Assembly (NCBI RefSeq): GCF_900103525.1
Contig: NZ_FNHN01000002.1
Location: 1 to 64,000 of the forward strand
Reading direction: 5' to 3'
From: Bacillus sp. OK048
Lineage (GTDB): Bacteria; Bacillota; Bacilli; Bacillales; Cytobacillaceae
Length of the DNA stretch: 64,000 nucleotides
Of the stretch, positions 19,664 to 30,067 are shown piece after piece. The first letter of the stretch is position 1, and each line of letters opens with the position of its first letter. A program made the translations under genes and the position numbers. The notes beneath the pieces are model-generated. The model made no database searches. It had not been told where the DNA came from and saw nothing but the letters and a program-made list of their open reading frames with translations.

Positions 19664-20956
19664 TCAGTAAATAGAGGTCGTTGATTCCGATGTATTTTCT
19701 ATAATTTCTTTTACACGTTGTAAGAAACGGCCGCAAACCAATCCGTCTAATACTCTGTGATCAAGTGACATACATAGATTGACCATATCACGTACGGCAA
19801 TCATGTTGTTGTTCATTATTACGGGGCGCTTGACGATTGATTCTACTTGTAAAATCGCAGCTTGTGGATAATTTATAATCCCCATTGATTGAATCGACCC
19901 AAATGAGCCGGTGTTATTAACGGTAAACGTCCCACCTTGCATATCTTCTGAACGGAGTTTTCCATTTCTGACCTTTACTGCAAGATCAGTAATTTCACGG
20001 GCAATTCCCTTGATCGTTTTCTCATCAGCATTTTTAATTACTGGTACATATAAGGCATCATCCGTAGCAACCGCAATCGAAATATTGATGTCTTTCTTTT
20101 GGATAATCTTGTCACCAGCCCACATGGAATTAATCTGTGGGAACTCCTTTAATGCCTGCGCGACAGCTTTTACAAAGAATGCAAAGAAAGTTAAATTGAA
20201 GCCTTCCTTATTCTTAAACTCATTCTTTAAGGAATTTCGATATTCTACAAGATTTGTTGCATCTACTTCAATCATCGTCCAAGCATGTGGAGCCTCATGC
20301 TTACTGCGGAGCATATTGGCCGCAATTGCTTTACGTATTCCCGTAACTGGGATTTCAATATCGCCAACTGCTACTGGGATATTCGGAGCCGGTGCAGCCT
20401 GTTTTGTAGTAGCAGGCTGTGTTGAAATCACTTGCACTGTTTCTTGGACTACTTCTGACTGCTTAGGCGCTTCAACCTTGATACCTGCACGCGGGATATT
20501 GCCTGAATCAATCAATTTCAGCAAATCTTTACGTGTAATCCGACCGCCAGCTCCGGTGCCTGTCACCTGAGTTAAATCAATTTCATGTTCTTGCGATATT
20601 TTTAACACTGCAGGAGAATAACGGGCTTTGTTCCCTTGCTCAGCAGGCGGAACAGCAATTGTTTCAACCATTTCAGTCTTTTTCTCACTAACTGCTGCTG
20701 CTTCGGTTTTCCCATCTTGGACTTCAATCGTACAAATAATTTCGCCGACTGCAAGTGTATCTCCATCTTCAGCAATCAATTCTTTAATAGTCCCTGTAAA
20801 GGAAGAAGGAACTTCTGCATTTACCTTATCTGTCATTATTTCAGCTAATGGATCGTATTTGTTTACTTTATCTCCGACAGAAACAAGCCATTTTGAGATT
20901 GTTCCTTCGGTTACGCTTTCCCCTAACTGAGGCATTCTAATTTGTTCAATAACCAA
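19664..20956 (-). CDS. bkdB: Branched-chain keto acid dehydrogenase E2 (dihydrolipoyl acyltransferase)
   Basis: Core of the branched-chain 2-oxoacid dehydrogenase complex; moves the acyl group from lipoamide to CoA. An N-terminal lipoyl domain has K44 in IMTDKVNAEV; a Pro/Ala linker, the E3-binding domain (RYSPAVLKISQEH), a second linker and the acyltransferase domain follow. The catalytic DHRVLDG is at 399-405. At 430 residues it has one lipoyl domain, as in B. subtilis. Last gene of the ptb-bcd-buk-lpdV-bkdAA-bkdAB-bkdB operon. Confidence 0.97.
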   Translation of the reverse strand: MVIEQIRMPQLGESVTEGTISKWLVSVGDKVNKYDPLAEIMTDKVNAEVPSSFTGTIKELIAEDGDTLAVGEIICTIEVQDGKTEAAAVSEKKTEMVETIAVPPAEQGNKARYSPAVLKISQEHEIDLTQVTGTGAGGRITRKDLLKLIDSGNIPRAGIKVEAPKQSEVVQETVQVISTQPATTKQAAPAPNIPVAVGDIEIPVTGIRKAIAANMLRSKHEAPHAWTMIEVDATNLVEYRNSLKNEFKNKEGFNLTFFAFFVKAVAQALKEFPQINSMWAGDKIIQKKDINISIAVATDDALYVPVIKNADEKTIKGIAREITDLAVKVRNGKLRSEDMQGGTFTVNNTGSFGSIQSMGIINYPQAAILQVESIVKRPVIMNNNMIAVRDMVNLCMSLDHRVLDGLVCGRFLQRVKEIIENTSESTTSIY

Positions 20957-20971
20957 AATTCCAACCTCCTA

Positions 20972-21955
20972 TTAGTACTCTGCAAGCTCTCGCATTGCTT
21001 TTTCGACTTTTTCAGGATTAACCATAAAGAATTTCTCCATTGTTGGTGCATATGGCATAGCTGGGACATCTGGTCCTGCTAAGCGCATAATTGGAGCATC
21101 TAATTCAAATAAGCAATTTTCAGCTATAATCGCAGATACCTCACTGATAATGCTTCCTTCTTTATTCGCCTCTGTCACGAGTAAGACTTTACCCGTCTTG
21201 GAAGCAGCTTCGATAATGGCTTCTTTATCTAAAGGATAAACCGTTCTTAAATCAAGAATATGTGCTGAAATGCCATCATTGGCTAATTTTTCTGCTGCTT
21301 GAAGGGCAAAATGCACACAAAGCCCATAGGTAATAACGGTAATGTCATCGCCTTCACGCTTCACATCGGCTTTCCCAATCGGCAAAGTATAATCATCTGT
21401 TGGTACTTCACCTTTGATTAACCGGTACGCCCGCTTATGTTCAAAAAACAATACTGGATCATTGTCTCGTATAGCTGCTTTTAGAAGCCCTTTTACATCA
21501 TAAGGAGTGGACGGCATAACAATTTTCAAGCCTGGTGTATTCGCAAATAATGCCTCAACCGATTGAGAATGATAAAGTGCGCCGTGAACTCCGCCGCCAT
21601 ATGGTGCACGAATCACCATCGGACAGCTCCAGTCATTATTCGAACGATAACGAATCTTTGCTGCTTCTGAAATAATTTGGTTGACAGCAGGCATGATAAA
21701 ATCAGCAAATTGCATTTCAGCAATCGGTCTCATTCCATACATCGCTGCCCCGATTCCTACCCCGGCAATGGCCGATTCAGCAAGTGGTGTATCAATTACA
21801 CGCTCTTCACCAAACTGTTCATATAAGCCTTGAGTGGCCTTAAAGACCCCGCCTTTTATCCCAACGTCTTCACCGAGAACAAATACCTTTGGGTCCCTTT
21901 CCATTTCTTCCCGAATGGCCATTGTGACCGCGTCTATATAAGAAATTACTGCCAT
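20972..21955 (-). CDS. bkdAB: Branched-chain keto acid dehydrogenase E1 beta subunit
   Basis: Pairs with BkdAA to decarboxylate the keto acids of valine, leucine and isoleucine with thiamine diphosphate. The 327-residue transketolase-like protein shows the family segments FGEERVIDTPLAE, IAEMQFADF, RAPYGGGVHGALYHSQS and the C-terminal VTEANKEGSIISE. The gene sits 12 bp downstream of bkdAA. Confidence 0.97.
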   Translation of the reverse strand: MAVISYIDAVTMAIREEMERDPKVFVLGEDVGIKGGVFKATQGLYEQFGEERVIDTPLAESAIAGVGIGAAMYGMRPIAEMQFADFIMPAVNQIISEAAKIRYRSNNDWSCPMVIRAPYGGGVHGALYHSQSVEALFANTPGLKIVMPSTPYDVKGLLKAAIRDNDPVLFFEHKRAYRLIKGEVPTDDYTLPIGKADVKREGDDITVITYGLCVHFALQAAEKLANDGISAHILDLRTVYPLDKEAIIEAASKTGKVLLVTEANKEGSIISEVSAIIAENCLFELDAPIMRLAGPDVPAMPYAPTMEKFFMVNPEKVEKAMRELAEY

Positions 21956-21967
21956 GTTATATCCCCC

Positions 21968-22963
21968 TTACTTATCCGCATAAACGTAATTCAACGCGTG
22001 TTCAGGTGCTGCATACGGTGCATTTTCAGCATAATCAGTGGCTTCATTCACTTGCTTCATCACACGATCGTTGATTTCTTTTTCCAACTCATCATCCATC
22101 ACACCTGTTTCTTTCAAATAGGCGCCAAATGTAATGATTGGATCCTTCGTTTTTGCCTTAGCCACTTCATCGGGCGCTCGATAGGAACGGTCATCATCAT
22201 CAGAAGAATGCGGTGTCAGTCTGTATGAGATGGTTTCTATTAATGAAGGTCCCGCACCGCGCCGTCCACGGTCCGCTGCTTCCTTTACTACTTTATATAC
22301 TTCTAATGGATCATTCCCGTCAACTGTAAACCCAGGCATACCATAGCCAATTGCCCGATCCGAGACTTTCTCACAGCCCAATTGTTTTTCAATCGGAACA
22401 GAAATCGCATACTGATTATTTTCACACATGAATATAACAGGCAGCTTATGGACTCCAGCAAAGTTAGCCCCTTCATGAAAATCTCCTTGGTTGGAGGAAC
22501 CTTCACCAAAAGTAACAAAGGTAACGAGGTCCTTTCTTTCCATTTTCCCTGCTAATGCTACACCAACAGCATGGGGAACCTGAGTTGTCACTGGAGATGA
22601 TCCGGTAACGATGCGGTTTCTTTTTTGCCCAAAATGCCCAGGCATTTGGCGACCTCCAGAGTTTGGATCCTCCGCTTTTGCAAAACCGGATAACATTAAA
22701 TCCTTTGGTGTCATCCCGAAAGTTAAGACAACTCCCATATCACGGTAATATGGCAGCACATAATCTTTTTCTTTATCAAGTGCAAATGCTGCACCTACTT
22801 GGGCTGCCTCTTGTCCTTGACATGATATAACAAATGGTATTTTACCCGCACGGTTCAATAACCACATCCGCTCATCAATCCGGCGTGCTAATAACATAGT
22901 TTCATACATTTCCAAAACATTTTCATCACTTAAACCTAATGCATGATGACGATTTCCAGTCAT
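21968..22963 (-). CDS. bkdAA: Branched-chain keto acid dehydrogenase E1 alpha subunit
   Basis: Binds thiamine diphosphate and carries out the decarboxylation step with BkdAB. The ThDP motif runs from GEGSSNQGDFHEG to ENNQYAIS (GEG in place of the usual GDG). The phosphorylation-loop region YRLTPHSSDDD is also conserved. Its 331 residues are normal. The gene is 34 bp after lpdV. Confidence 0.97.
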   Translation of the reverse strand: MTGNRHHALGLSDENVLEMYETMLLARRIDERMWLLNRAGKIPFVISCQGQEAAQVGAAFALDKEKDYVLPYYRDMGVVLTFGMTPKDLMLSGFAKAEDPNSGGRQMPGHFGQKRNRIVTGSSPVTTQVPHAVGVALAGKMERKDLVTFVTFGEGSSNQGDFHEGANFAGVHKLPVIFMCENNQYAISVPIEKQLGCEKVSDRAIGYGMPGFTVDGNDPLEVYKVVKEAADRGRRGAGPSLIETISYRLTPHSSDDDDRSYRAPDEVAKAKTKDPIITFGAYLKETGVMDDELEKEINDRVMKQVNEATDYAENAPYAAPEHALNYVYADK

Positions 22964-22997
22964 TTATTTTTACCTCCCATTTGTCGCATAAAAAATT

Positions 22998-24419
22998 CTA
23001 AGAATGGATCGCTCTGCCGTCAACTGCTAGTGCAGCTTCCCCAATCGCTTCAGAAAGCGTTGGGTGTGGATGGATTGTATGAGCAATTTCCCATGGAGTT
23101 GCATCCAATACCATTGCCAAACCTGCTTCTGTGATCATATCTGTCACATGTGGACCAATCATATGCACCCCTAGAATATCATTGGTTTCTTCATCAGCAA
23201 CAATTTTGACAAAGCCATCGGATTCTCCGAATACAAGCGCCTTTCCGATTGCTCGAAAAGAAAATTTGCCCACTTTTACTTTATGCCCCTTATCTTTTGC
23301 CTGCGCTTCGGTTATTCCAACACTTGAAACTTCAGGATTACTATAAATACATCTAGAAACTAGGTTGTAATCAAGCACGGAAGGATCTTTTCCAGCAATA
23401 TGCTCTACGGCAATAATTCCTTCATGAGAAGCAACATGTGCCAGCTGCAAGCCGCCATTTACATCTCCAATTGCGTAAATATGAGATTCTTTTGTTTGGT
23501 AAAATTCATTTGTTACGATAAATCCTTTTTCAATTTGGATTTCGGTATTTTCTAAGCCAATACCTTCGACATTCGCTTGACGACCTACCGATATAAGAAG
23601 CTTTTCTGCTTTAAATTCTTTCACGCCCGCTTTTACTTCAGCAGAAATCGTTACCCCTTCACCTTTTACAAGTGTTTCAGAAAGAACCTTTGCTCCTGTT
23701 ACGAGTTTAACGCCCTTTTTCTTCATAAGGCGCTGCATTTCTTTGGAAATCTCGTGATCTTCTGTTGGAATAATCCGGTCGGCATATTCTATTACCGTTA
23801 CTTCAACACCAAAATCAGAAAGCATCGATGCCCACTCAATCCCAATAACACCCCCACCAACGATAATAATCGAAGCAGGTAGGGTCATAAGCTCCAAGGC
23901 TTCATCTGAAGTTAGTACATATTCTCCATCAATATCTAATCCTGGGAGAGTTCTTGGTCTAGAACCAGTCGCGATTACAACATTTTTCGGAATGAGCATT
24001 TCATTTTCTTCGCCATTATTCATTTCAACTGAAATGGTCCCAGGCAGGGGTGAAAAAATGGAAGGACCCAAAATTCTGCCTAATCCTTCGTATACGTCAA
24101 TTTTCCCTTGTTTCATTAAATGTTGGACACCTTTATGAAGAGTATCAATGATTTTATTTTTTCGCTCCTGAACCTTACCAAAGTTATAAGTAACTTCGCT
24201 GGTCATTACACCAAAATCTTCACTGTGCTTTGCTGCCCTAAAAACCTCGGCACTTCTTAAGAGTGCTTTACTTGGAATACAGCCTTTATGGAGGCATGTT
24301 CCCCCAAGCTTCCCTTTTTCGACAATAGCTGTTTTTAAGCCAAGTTGAGAGGCACGAATAGCAGCCACATAACCGCCAGTACCACCACCAAGAATGACTA
24401 AATCGTATTCTTGTGACAC
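22998..24419 (-). CDS. lpdV: Dihydrolipoyl dehydrogenase (E3)
   Basis: FAD flavoprotein that reoxidises lipoamide of the BKD complex with NAD. The FAD-binding motif GGGTGGY is at 11-17, the redox pair C42/C47 in GGTCLHKGCIP, the NAD motif GGGVIGIEWAS in the middle, and the C-terminal HPHPTLSEA provides the catalytic His-Glu. The length of 473 is normal. Its place inside the bkd operon marks it as the BKD-dedicated E3. Confidence 0.97.
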   Translation of the reverse strand: MSQEYDLVILGGGTGGYVAAIRASQLGLKTAIVEKGKLGGTCLHKGCIPSKALLRSAEVFRAAKHSEDFGVMTSEVTYNFGKVQERKNKIIDTLHKGVQHLMKQGKIDVYEGLGRILGPSIFSPLPGTISVEMNNGEENEMLIPKNVVIATGSRPRTLPGLDIDGEYVLTSDEALELMTLPASIIIVGGGVIGIEWASMLSDFGVEVTVIEYADRIIPTEDHEISKEMQRLMKKKGVKLVTGAKVLSETLVKGEGVTISAEVKAGVKEFKAEKLLISVGRQANVEGIGLENTEIQIEKGFIVTNEFYQTKESHIYAIGDVNGGLQLAHVASHEGIIAVEHIAGKDPSVLDYNLVSRCIYSNPEVSSVGITEAQAKDKGHKVKVGKFSFRAIGKALVFGESDGFVKIVADEETNDILGVHMIGPHVTDMITEAGLAMVLDATPWEIAHTIHPHPTLSEAIGEAALAVDGRAIHS

Positions 24420-24437
24420 TATGTTTCCTCCCCAAAT

Positions 24438-25541
24438 TTAGATTTTAGCTGTTTTAAAAGTACCTGGATAGTCTTTTACCATTTCCTCTCCACGTAACAC
24501 CCTTAATGCCCCTTCAGCTAATGCTTGAAGTTCATTTTCACCAGGCTGGATAATCGTATCAGCTATCCAATTAATCCTATCGGTGATTGACTTCACAAAT
24601 CCCTTACCATAGGCAAGACCACCTGTCAGGACAATTGCATCAACTTTCCCTGCTAATACGACGCTTGCGGCACCAATTTCCTTTGCAACCTGGTAGGCCA
24701 TGGCTTCAAAGATTAGAGCTGCCTTTTGATCACCAGCTTCAATTCTCTTTTCAACTTCGACTGCATCGTTTGTTCCTAGATAGCTAACTAGTCCCCCTTG
24801 ACCGACTAGTTTTTTCATGATTTCATCGCGGTAATATTGCCCTGAATAACATAGCGCTACTAAATCCCCTACAGGAACAGTTCCTGCGCGTTCAGGACTA
24901 AAAGGACCTTCACCATGGAGCCCATTGTTTACATCAATGACTCTGCCTTGCTTATGTACTCCAACGGTTATGCCGCCGCCCATATGTGTAATGATAAGAT
25001 TTAACTCGGCATATTTTTTCCCTAATTCTCTTGCAACTCTTCTTGCCACTGCTTTTTGGTTTAATGCATGAAAAATACTTACTCGTTCGATTAAAGAAAA
25101 ACCAGAAATTCTAGCAATCGGTTCGAGTTCATCAACCACAACAGGGTCGACAATAAAGGACGGAATATTTAAGCCTGAAGCGATTTCATATGCAATGATA
25201 CCGCCTAGGTTGGAAGCGTGCTGACCGGCAAAACCAGTCCGTAAATCATTTAACATCATTTCATTGACTGCGTAGGTTCCACCCTCAATAGGACGGAGCA
25301 CCCCTCCACGGCCACAAACTGCATTTAATTTAGAGATATTTACTCCTTCATTATCCAGTGTTTCCAAAATAGTGCTTTTTCTAAATTCGAATTGATCAAT
25401 AATAGTAGAAAATGAATTAATTATTTCGGAATCATGACGGATCGTTTTTTCTAATATGGAAATTTCATTATCGAAGACCCCGATCTTAGTTGACGTTGAA
25501 CCTGGGTTGATAGTGAGAATTCGATATTTTTTATCTGGCAA
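24438..25541 (-). CDS. buk: Butyrate (branched-chain fatty acid) kinase
   Basis: Converts acyl phosphate and ADP to the branched-chain acid and ATP, or the reverse, together with Ptb. It is an acetokinase-family protein of 367 residues with the N-terminal [10 protein letters not shown] phosphate motif and [10 protein letters not shown] at 25541 is the start; GGAGG lies 8 nt upstream and no in-frame ATG offers better support. A hairpin separates it from bcd. Confidence 0.95.
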   Translation of the reverse strand: MPDKKYRILTINPGSTSTKIGVFDNEISILEKTIRHDSEIINSFSTIIDQFEFRKSTILETLDNEGVNISKLNAVCGRGGVLRPIEGGTYAVNEMMLNDLRTGFAGQHASNLGGIIAYEIASGLNIPSFIVDPVVVDELEPIARISGFSLIERVSIFHALNQKAVARRVARELGKKYAELNLIITHMGGGITVGVHKQGRVIDVNNGLHGEGPFSPERAGTVPVGDLVALCYSGQYYRDEIMKKLVGQGGLVSYLGTNDAVEVEKRIEAGDQKAALIFEAMAYQVAKEIGAASVVLAGKVDAIVLTGGLAYGKGFVKSITDRINWIADTIIQPGENELQALAEGALRVLRGEEMVKDYPGTFKTAKI

Positions 25542-25590
25542 GGTATTTGGCCTCCATTTTTTCTCAATTCTATCTATTAAAGGGAAAAGA

Positions 25591-25611
25591 CGCTGAATGA
25601 CGTATTCAGCG
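25591..25611 (-). other. Intercistronic hairpin between bcd and buk
   Basis: CGCTGAAT pairs with ATTCAGCG around a 5-nt loop, and on the minus strand TCTTTTCCCTTT follows. It may act as a partial terminator or processing site that lowers expression past bcd. Confidence 0.6.
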
Positions 25612-25636
25612 CTTAGCCCTTCGTATTTTACAAATC

Positions 25637-26731
25637 TTAGCGTCTACTTAAAATATGATGGCCGTTTTGTAAGAATTGACTGCGTGAATTACGCATTTTT
25701 TCGATTCTTTCTTCAGCCATTCTATCAGCTGCAACATAGGTTGGAATGCCATCACGCTTTGAAATGGCAATTACCTTTTCAATACTTGCATAAATTTGAT
25801 CAACCTTTTTCATGGCGCGTTCATGATTATAACCATAAAGTTCATCTGCAACATTGATTACGCCACCAGCATTAATAACATAATCAGGAGCATATACAAT
25901 ACCCAATTCATGGATAACATCACCATGTCGAGTATCTTTTAATTGGTTATTTGCAGAACCGGCAATAACTTTAGCTTTTAGCTGTGGGATGGTATCGTCA
26001 TTTATTGTTGCACCTAGTGCACACGGAGCGTAGATATCACATTCAACACCATAGATTTCATTTGGGTCAACGGCACGTGCTCCAAAGTCTTCTACTGCGC
26101 GTTGTACAGCTTCTTTGTTAATATCGGTGACAATTAATTGTGCACCTTCTTCATGTAAGTACTTGCAAAGAGTATAGGCAACATTCCCCACACCTTGTAT
26201 TGCAACCACTTTACCTTCTAAAGAATCTGAACCAAAGGCTTCTTTTGCAGCAGCTTTCATTCCTACATATACACCATAAGCAGTTACAGGTGAAGGATTT
26301 CCAGATGAGCCGAATGCGGGTGAAATTCCTGTAACATAATTTGTTTCTTCATGAATGATATCCATGTCAGCTACAGTTGTTCCTACATCCTCTGCTGTAA
26401 TATATCTACCATTTAACCCTTGAATATAGCGACCAAAAGCACGGAACATTTCTTCGCTCTTATCCTTGCGCGGATCGCCAATGATCACGGTTTTACCGCC
26501 GCCAAGATTTAACCCTGCTGCAGCGTTTTTATAAGTCATTCCTTTTGCTAGACGTAATGCATCAATAATTGCAGCTTCCTCTGATTCATATGTCCACATA
26601 CGGGTCCCGCCTAATGCAGGTCCTAATGTTGTATCATGTATAGCGATAATTGCTTTTAATCCAGATTGTTTATCTTGGCAAAATACGACTTGCTCGTAAT
26701 CATATTGTTCTAAGTACTTAAAAATTTCCAT
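25637..26731 (-). CDS. bcd: Leucine/branched-chain amino acid dehydrogenase
   Basis: Oxidatively deaminates leucine, valine and isoleucine to keto acids with NAD, feeding the BKD complex. The Glu/Leu/Phe/Val dehydrogenase signature is present as [20 protein letters not shown], containing the catalytic Lys. The Rossmann motif GVGNVA follows in the C-terminal domain. At 364 residues it matches B. subtilis Bcd. An AGGAGG site precedes the ATG. Confidence 0.97.
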   Translation of the reverse strand: MEIFKYLEQYDYEQVVFCQDKQSGLKAIIAIHDTTLGPALGGTRMWTYESEEAAIIDALRLAKGMTYKNAAAGLNLGGGKTVIIGDPRKDKSEEMFRAFGRYIQGLNGRYITAEDVGTTVADMDIIHEETNYVTGISPAFGSSGNPSPVTAYGVYVGMKAAAKEAFGSDSLEGKVVAIQGVGNVAYTLCKYLHEEGAQLIVTDINKEAVQRAVEDFGARAVDPNEIYGVECDIYAPCALGATINDDTIPQLKAKVIAGSANNQLKDTRHGDVIHELGIVYAPDYVINAGGVINVADELYGYNHERAMKKVDQIYASIEKVIAISKRDGIPTYVAADRMAEERIEKMRNSRSQFLQNGHHILSRR

Positions 26732-26768
26732 GTGAAAAATCCTCCTCTAATTTGGCAACTATGAAATT

Positions 26769-27677
26769 CTATTTAGCAGCAGAGCAGATAGCGAGCGCAA
26801 GTGAGTACAACTTACTTTCAGCCGAATCCGCTCTTGAAGTTAATACGATTGGAGCCCTTGCACCAGCAATAACAGCTCCTACCTTCGCCTTTGCAAAATA
26901 AATTAATGACTTATATAAGACGTTTCCAACCTCGATCGTGGGAACTAATAAAATATCAGCCCTCCCCGCTACTTCACTATCAATCCCTTTGTGTTCAGCA
27001 GCTAAAGCAGAAACGGCATTATCTAATGCTAATGGTCCATCGATGATACAGCCCGATATTTGTCCCCGCTTATTCATCACTGTTAGTGCAGCGGCATCAA
27101 TCGTTGCCTGCATTGCCGGATTGACAACTTCTACGGCTGCAATGGCAGCCACTTTGGGATATTTTATTCCAATTGCCCTAGCCAGTGATGCAGCATTTTT
27201 TATCATTTGAGCCTTTTGTTCTAAATCAGGGGAGATATTCATCCCAGCATCGGTTACGATGGTAAAGCGATCGAAATCAGGAACTTCAAAGACAGCTACA
27301 TGTGATAAAACACTACCCGTTCTAAGACCGTATTCCTTGTTTAAGACTGCTTTTAAAAGGTTGCTTGTAGGGATATTCCCTTTCATCAACACGGTTGCTT
27401 CATTATTAAATACAGCCCTGACTGCCAGTTCTGCAGCCAACGCATTTGTATCAGCATGAACTACAGTAATCTTTTTGTTATTTTCGTTCAGGTGTTCGTG
27501 TTTACCATGTAAAATTGAATTAATTTTTTCTTTATCACCAAATAAAATAAAATTAGCTAGACCACGATTTAATGCTTCAATAACCGCTTCAATGACTTCT
27601 TCATCTTCTGCCACTGCAACGGCTACCGTGTTACCATCAAGTTGGGTTGCTTTGTTTATTAGTGATTCAAGTAACAA
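26769..27677 (-). CDS. ptb: Phosphate butyryltransferase
   Basis: Exchanges CoA of branched-chain acyl-CoA for phosphate, making the acyl phosphate used by Buk. A TTG at 27677 is chosen as start. It gives 302 residues beginning MLLESLINKA, aligned with the B. subtilis start MKLKDLIGKA; GAGAAAGG lies about 11 nt upstream. A longer open frame from 27770 would run through the sigma-54 promoter and is rejected. Family segments include VLMKGNIPTS, LSHVAVFEVP, TDAGMN and DGPLALDNA. Confidence 0.93.
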   Translation of the reverse strand: MLLESLINKATQLDGNTVAVAVAEDEEVIEAVIEALNRGLANFILFGDKEKINSILHGKHEHLNENNKKITVVHADTNALAAELAVRAVFNNEATVLMKGNIPTSNLLKAVLNKEYGLRTGSVLSHVAVFEVPDFDRFTIVTDAGMNISPDLEQKAQMIKNAASLARAIGIKYPKVAAIAAVEVVNPAMQATIDAAALTVMNKRGQISGCIIDGPLALDNAVSALAAEHKGIDSEVAGRADILLVPTIEVGNVLYKSLIYFAKAKVGAVIAGARAPIVLTSRADSAESKLYSLALAICSAAK

Positions 27678-27719
27678 GCTGTCATCAACCCTTTCTCCCT
27701 GCAACTCCATATTTATGTA

Positions 27720-27735
27720 TGCAATATCCATGCCA
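27720..27735 (-). promoter_or_regulatory. Sigma-54 promoter of the ptb-bkd operon
   Basis: On the minus strand TGGCATGGATATTGCA fits the -24/-12 consensus TGGCAYRNNNNTTGCW at every fixed position. Transcription should start near 27709, about 32 nt before the ptb TTG start. The sigma-54 activator BkdR is encoded directly upstream. Confidence 0.92.
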
Positions 27736-27797
27736 GTTTGAATATAGTTGAAAACGCTTAATAACTCCAAATTCTATACGCAATAGGTTTCATACTG

Positions 27798-27814
27798 TGA
27801 AAATTATTGCATGC
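27798..27814 (-). promoter_or_regulatory. Candidate BkdR enhancer site upstream of ptb
   Basis: GCATGCAATAATTTTCA on the minus strand lies about 63 nt upstream of the -24 element and overlaps the bkdR stop codon. A 15-of-17 copy occurs upstream of bkdR at 29941-29957 on the other strand. Position and repetition suggest an activator site; binding is inferred. Confidence 0.5.
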
Positions 27815-29879
27815 TATTATTTTCAAGTTTGTACTTGTCTAATTTATAATACAGATTCCTAACGGATACTCCAAGTGTTTTAGCAGTAGCGGTTTTATTT
27901 CCATTTAAGCGGTGAAGAGTTTGTGTGATAATTTCAGCTTCATACTCTTCAACCATTTCGGTTAACGATCGCCCCTGCTGAATGGATTCGTTATGGTCAG
28001 TTAGAAGTGGCTCACTTCCCGGTTTTTTTGGTCTAAGTTCTGGCAGGTGATGCACATTAATGAAAGTTTCATAATAATTCATAAAAATTATCGCTCTGCC
28101 AAGAATATTTTCTAGTTCCCTGACATTCCCCGGCCAATCATAATTCATTAATTTAAGCACTGCCGTTTGGGTAACTCCATCGACATTTCTGCCATAATCA
28201 CGATTAATTTTTTGAATAAGCCTTTCGCACAATACAGGAATCTCTTCTTTCCGATTCCGGAGTGGCGGTATATGTATTGGCATACGATTTAAACGATAGT
28301 ATAAGTCTTCCCTAAAAGAACCTTTTGCAATTCCTTTTTCAAGATTCACGTGGGTTGCCGCAATGATTCTAACATTTATCGGTACAGGCTTTGTCCCACC
28401 GACTCGGGTGATTTCATTTTCCTGCAATACTCTGAGTAATTTTGCTTGGGTATTGGCTGATAATTCACCTATTTCATCAAGGAAAATACTACCGTTGTTT
28501 GCTTCTTCAAAAAAGCCCCTTTTCCCACCTCTTTTTGCCCCAGAAAACGCGCCCTCTTCATATCCAAATAACTCACTCTCTAGAAGAGACTCAGAGATTG
28601 CAGCACAATTAACACGGATAAATTTGTTGTATTTTCGATCACTTGCATTATGTATAGCATGGGCAAACAATTCTTTTCCTGTACCGGATTCTCCACGTAA
28701 CAGGACAGTTGCCGGCGTTTTTGCCCCAAGCTTTGCCTGCTCAACCGCAAGCATCATTTCCTCTGAACTGCCGATAATATCCTCGAAGGTATACTTCGCT
28801 TCAAGGGTACGAATGATTTGACGTGCTCGATTTAATTCCCGGTTTAGAGATTTAATTTCTGACATATCATGAATAACCCCGACACTGCCTTTTAATTTTC
28901 CTTTTACAATAATCGGTGCGACATTAACAATGACTTCCCGTTTATTGGCACCCACTCGCATCGGAACACCGCGTACTGCTCTTCTTGTTTGCAACACCTT
29001 CATATGCATACTTTCGCCCTCTGATATATCAGCAGTGGCTGGCTGGCCAATAACCTGTTCTTGAGTAAGCCCAGTAAGGCGGGTATAGGCGGGATTAATG
29101 AGAATACCCCTGCCGTTTTCATCTACTACCGAAATGGCATCATCGCTGGAATGAATAATCGCCTGAAGCATCGTTTGGATTTCTTTTAAGTCGGTAATTT
29201 CTTCAGCCAGATTAACTACTTCTGTGATATCCTTAAAAACGGCAAATGCTCCGATTAAGGTTCCATTTTCTTCAATGATAGGAATTCGGGTAGTAATAAT
29301 TTTCCGGCCATTTCCCAATATCATTTCTTGATTGGTTTCTATTCTTCTTGTTTCAAGAATTTGCGGGAGTCTACTTTCTGGTATGACTTCAACAACAAAT
29401 GCTCCAATGGCTTGTTCACGTTTTACACCTGTCATTTCTTCAGCACGGCGGTTATATAGAATCACAAAGCCATTTGCATCGATTACAATCATCCCATCAT
29501 TCGTCGCATTGAAGATTAATTCCTGCTGATAAGAGACATTTTGGTGTTTAATAATCAATTCTTCTTTTTCTTCGAGAAGCCTTGCAAGAAGAAATGCAAC
29601 ACTCCCGGGTATTAACACCGTTTTCTTTTCTTTGGTGCTCCTTAACTCGATAAATACAAATTCATTTCCTGTTACCTCAATAATTATATCAATATTTTCA
29701 GTTAAAAACGGCTTCCAATCTGTCCCGGTTTTTATCCCCAGACTTTGTGCTAATAAGATCCCTGGTGCATCAAAGTTCCTGTCAATCACAACCTGGACAT
29801 TAAGAACCTCAGTTTCATTGAGTAATTTAAGGATCGCTGAACCACCTTTACCGGCTCCAACAATCATGACATTTTGCAT
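27804..29879 (-). CDS. bkdR: Sigma-54-dependent activator BkdR
   Basis: Activates the sigma-54 promoter of the bkd operon. Domain order: a Rossmann-like N-terminal segment starting [16 protein letters not shown] (residues 1-110), two PAS domains (about 120-345), the AAA+ domain with Walker A GESGTGKE at 396-403, the sigma-54 contact loop GAFSGA at 443-448 and Walker [11 protein letters not shown], then a Fis-type helix-turn-helix at about 659-683. The 691 residues match B. subtilis BkdR. Ser replaces Thr in GAFTGA, which is a tolerated variant. ATG follows AAAGGGGCG. The sensed ligand is not visible from sequence. Confidence 0.95.
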   Translation of the reverse strand: MQNVMIVGAGKGGSAILKLLNETEVLNVQVVIDRNFDAPGILLAQSLGIKTGTDWKPFLTENIDIIIEVTGNEFVFIELRSTKEKKTVLIPGSVAFLLARLLEEKEELIIKHQNVSYQQELIFNATNDGMIVIDANGFVILYNRRAEEMTGVKREQAIGAFVVEVIPESRLPQILETRRIETNQEMILGNGRKIITTRIPIIEENGTLIGAFAVFKDITEVVNLAEEITDLKEIQTMLQAIIHSSDDAISVVDENGRGILINPAYTRLTGLTQEQVIGQPATADISEGESMHMKVLQTRRAVRGVPMRVGANKREVIVNVAPIIVKGKLKGSVGVIHDMSEIKSLNRELNRARQIIRTLEAKYTFEDIIGSSEEMMLAVEQAKLGAKTPATVLLRGESGTGKELFAHAIHNASDRKYNKFIRVNCAAISESLLESELFGYEEGAFSGAKRGGKRGFFEEANNGSIFLDEIGELSANTQAKLLRVLQENEITRVGGTKPVPINVRIIAATHVNLEKGIAKGSFREDLYYRLNRMPIHIPPLRNRKEEIPVLCERLIQKINRDYGRNVDGVTQTAVLKLMNYDWPGNVRELENILGRAIIFMNYYETFINVHHLPELRPKKPGSEPLLTDHNESIQQGRSLTEMVEEYEAEIITQTLHRLNGNKTATAKTLGVSVRNLYYKLDKYKLENNSMQ

Positions 29880-29940
29880 TTTTTCGCCCCTTTATTATAG
29901 TTGAAAGCTAGAAAACTTTTTCATACCCATATAATCGAAA

Positions 29941-29957
29941 GCATGCAATATATTTCA
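29941..29957 (+). promoter_or_regulatory. Second copy of the 17-mer, upstream of bkdR
   Basis: GCATGCAATATATTTCA differs at two positions from the copy near ptb. It lies about 62 bp upstream of bkdR and 30 bp before the yqzF promoter, so it could serve autoregulation of bkdR. Confidence 0.4.
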
Positions 29958-29985
29958 TTATTTATTCTATATTTTTTTTGGTATC

Positions 29986-30013
29986 TTGACAAATTAATTC
30001 TTTGTACTAGTAT
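29986..30013 (+). promoter_or_regulatory. Sigma-A promoter for yqzF
   Basis: TTGACA (29986-29991) and TAGTAT (30008-30013) are 16 nt apart, and the yqzF start follows 54 nt later. Confidence 0.65.
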
Positions 30014-30067
30014 TTTTCTTGTAGGGATTTACTTATTTGACTTACTATACAATTGGAAGGATTTATT

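Noticed and set aside
19911..20570. 219-codon plus-strand frame opposite bkdB
   Set aside because: Shadow frame of a well-conserved E2 gene; low-complexity translation.
27747..27761. CcpA (cre) site near ptb (TGAAAACGCTTAAT)
   Set aside because: The left half fits but the right half lacks the conserved CA end.
27678..27770. N-terminal extension of ptb
   Set aside because: It contains the sigma-54 promoter and has no homology to Ptb or ribosome site.
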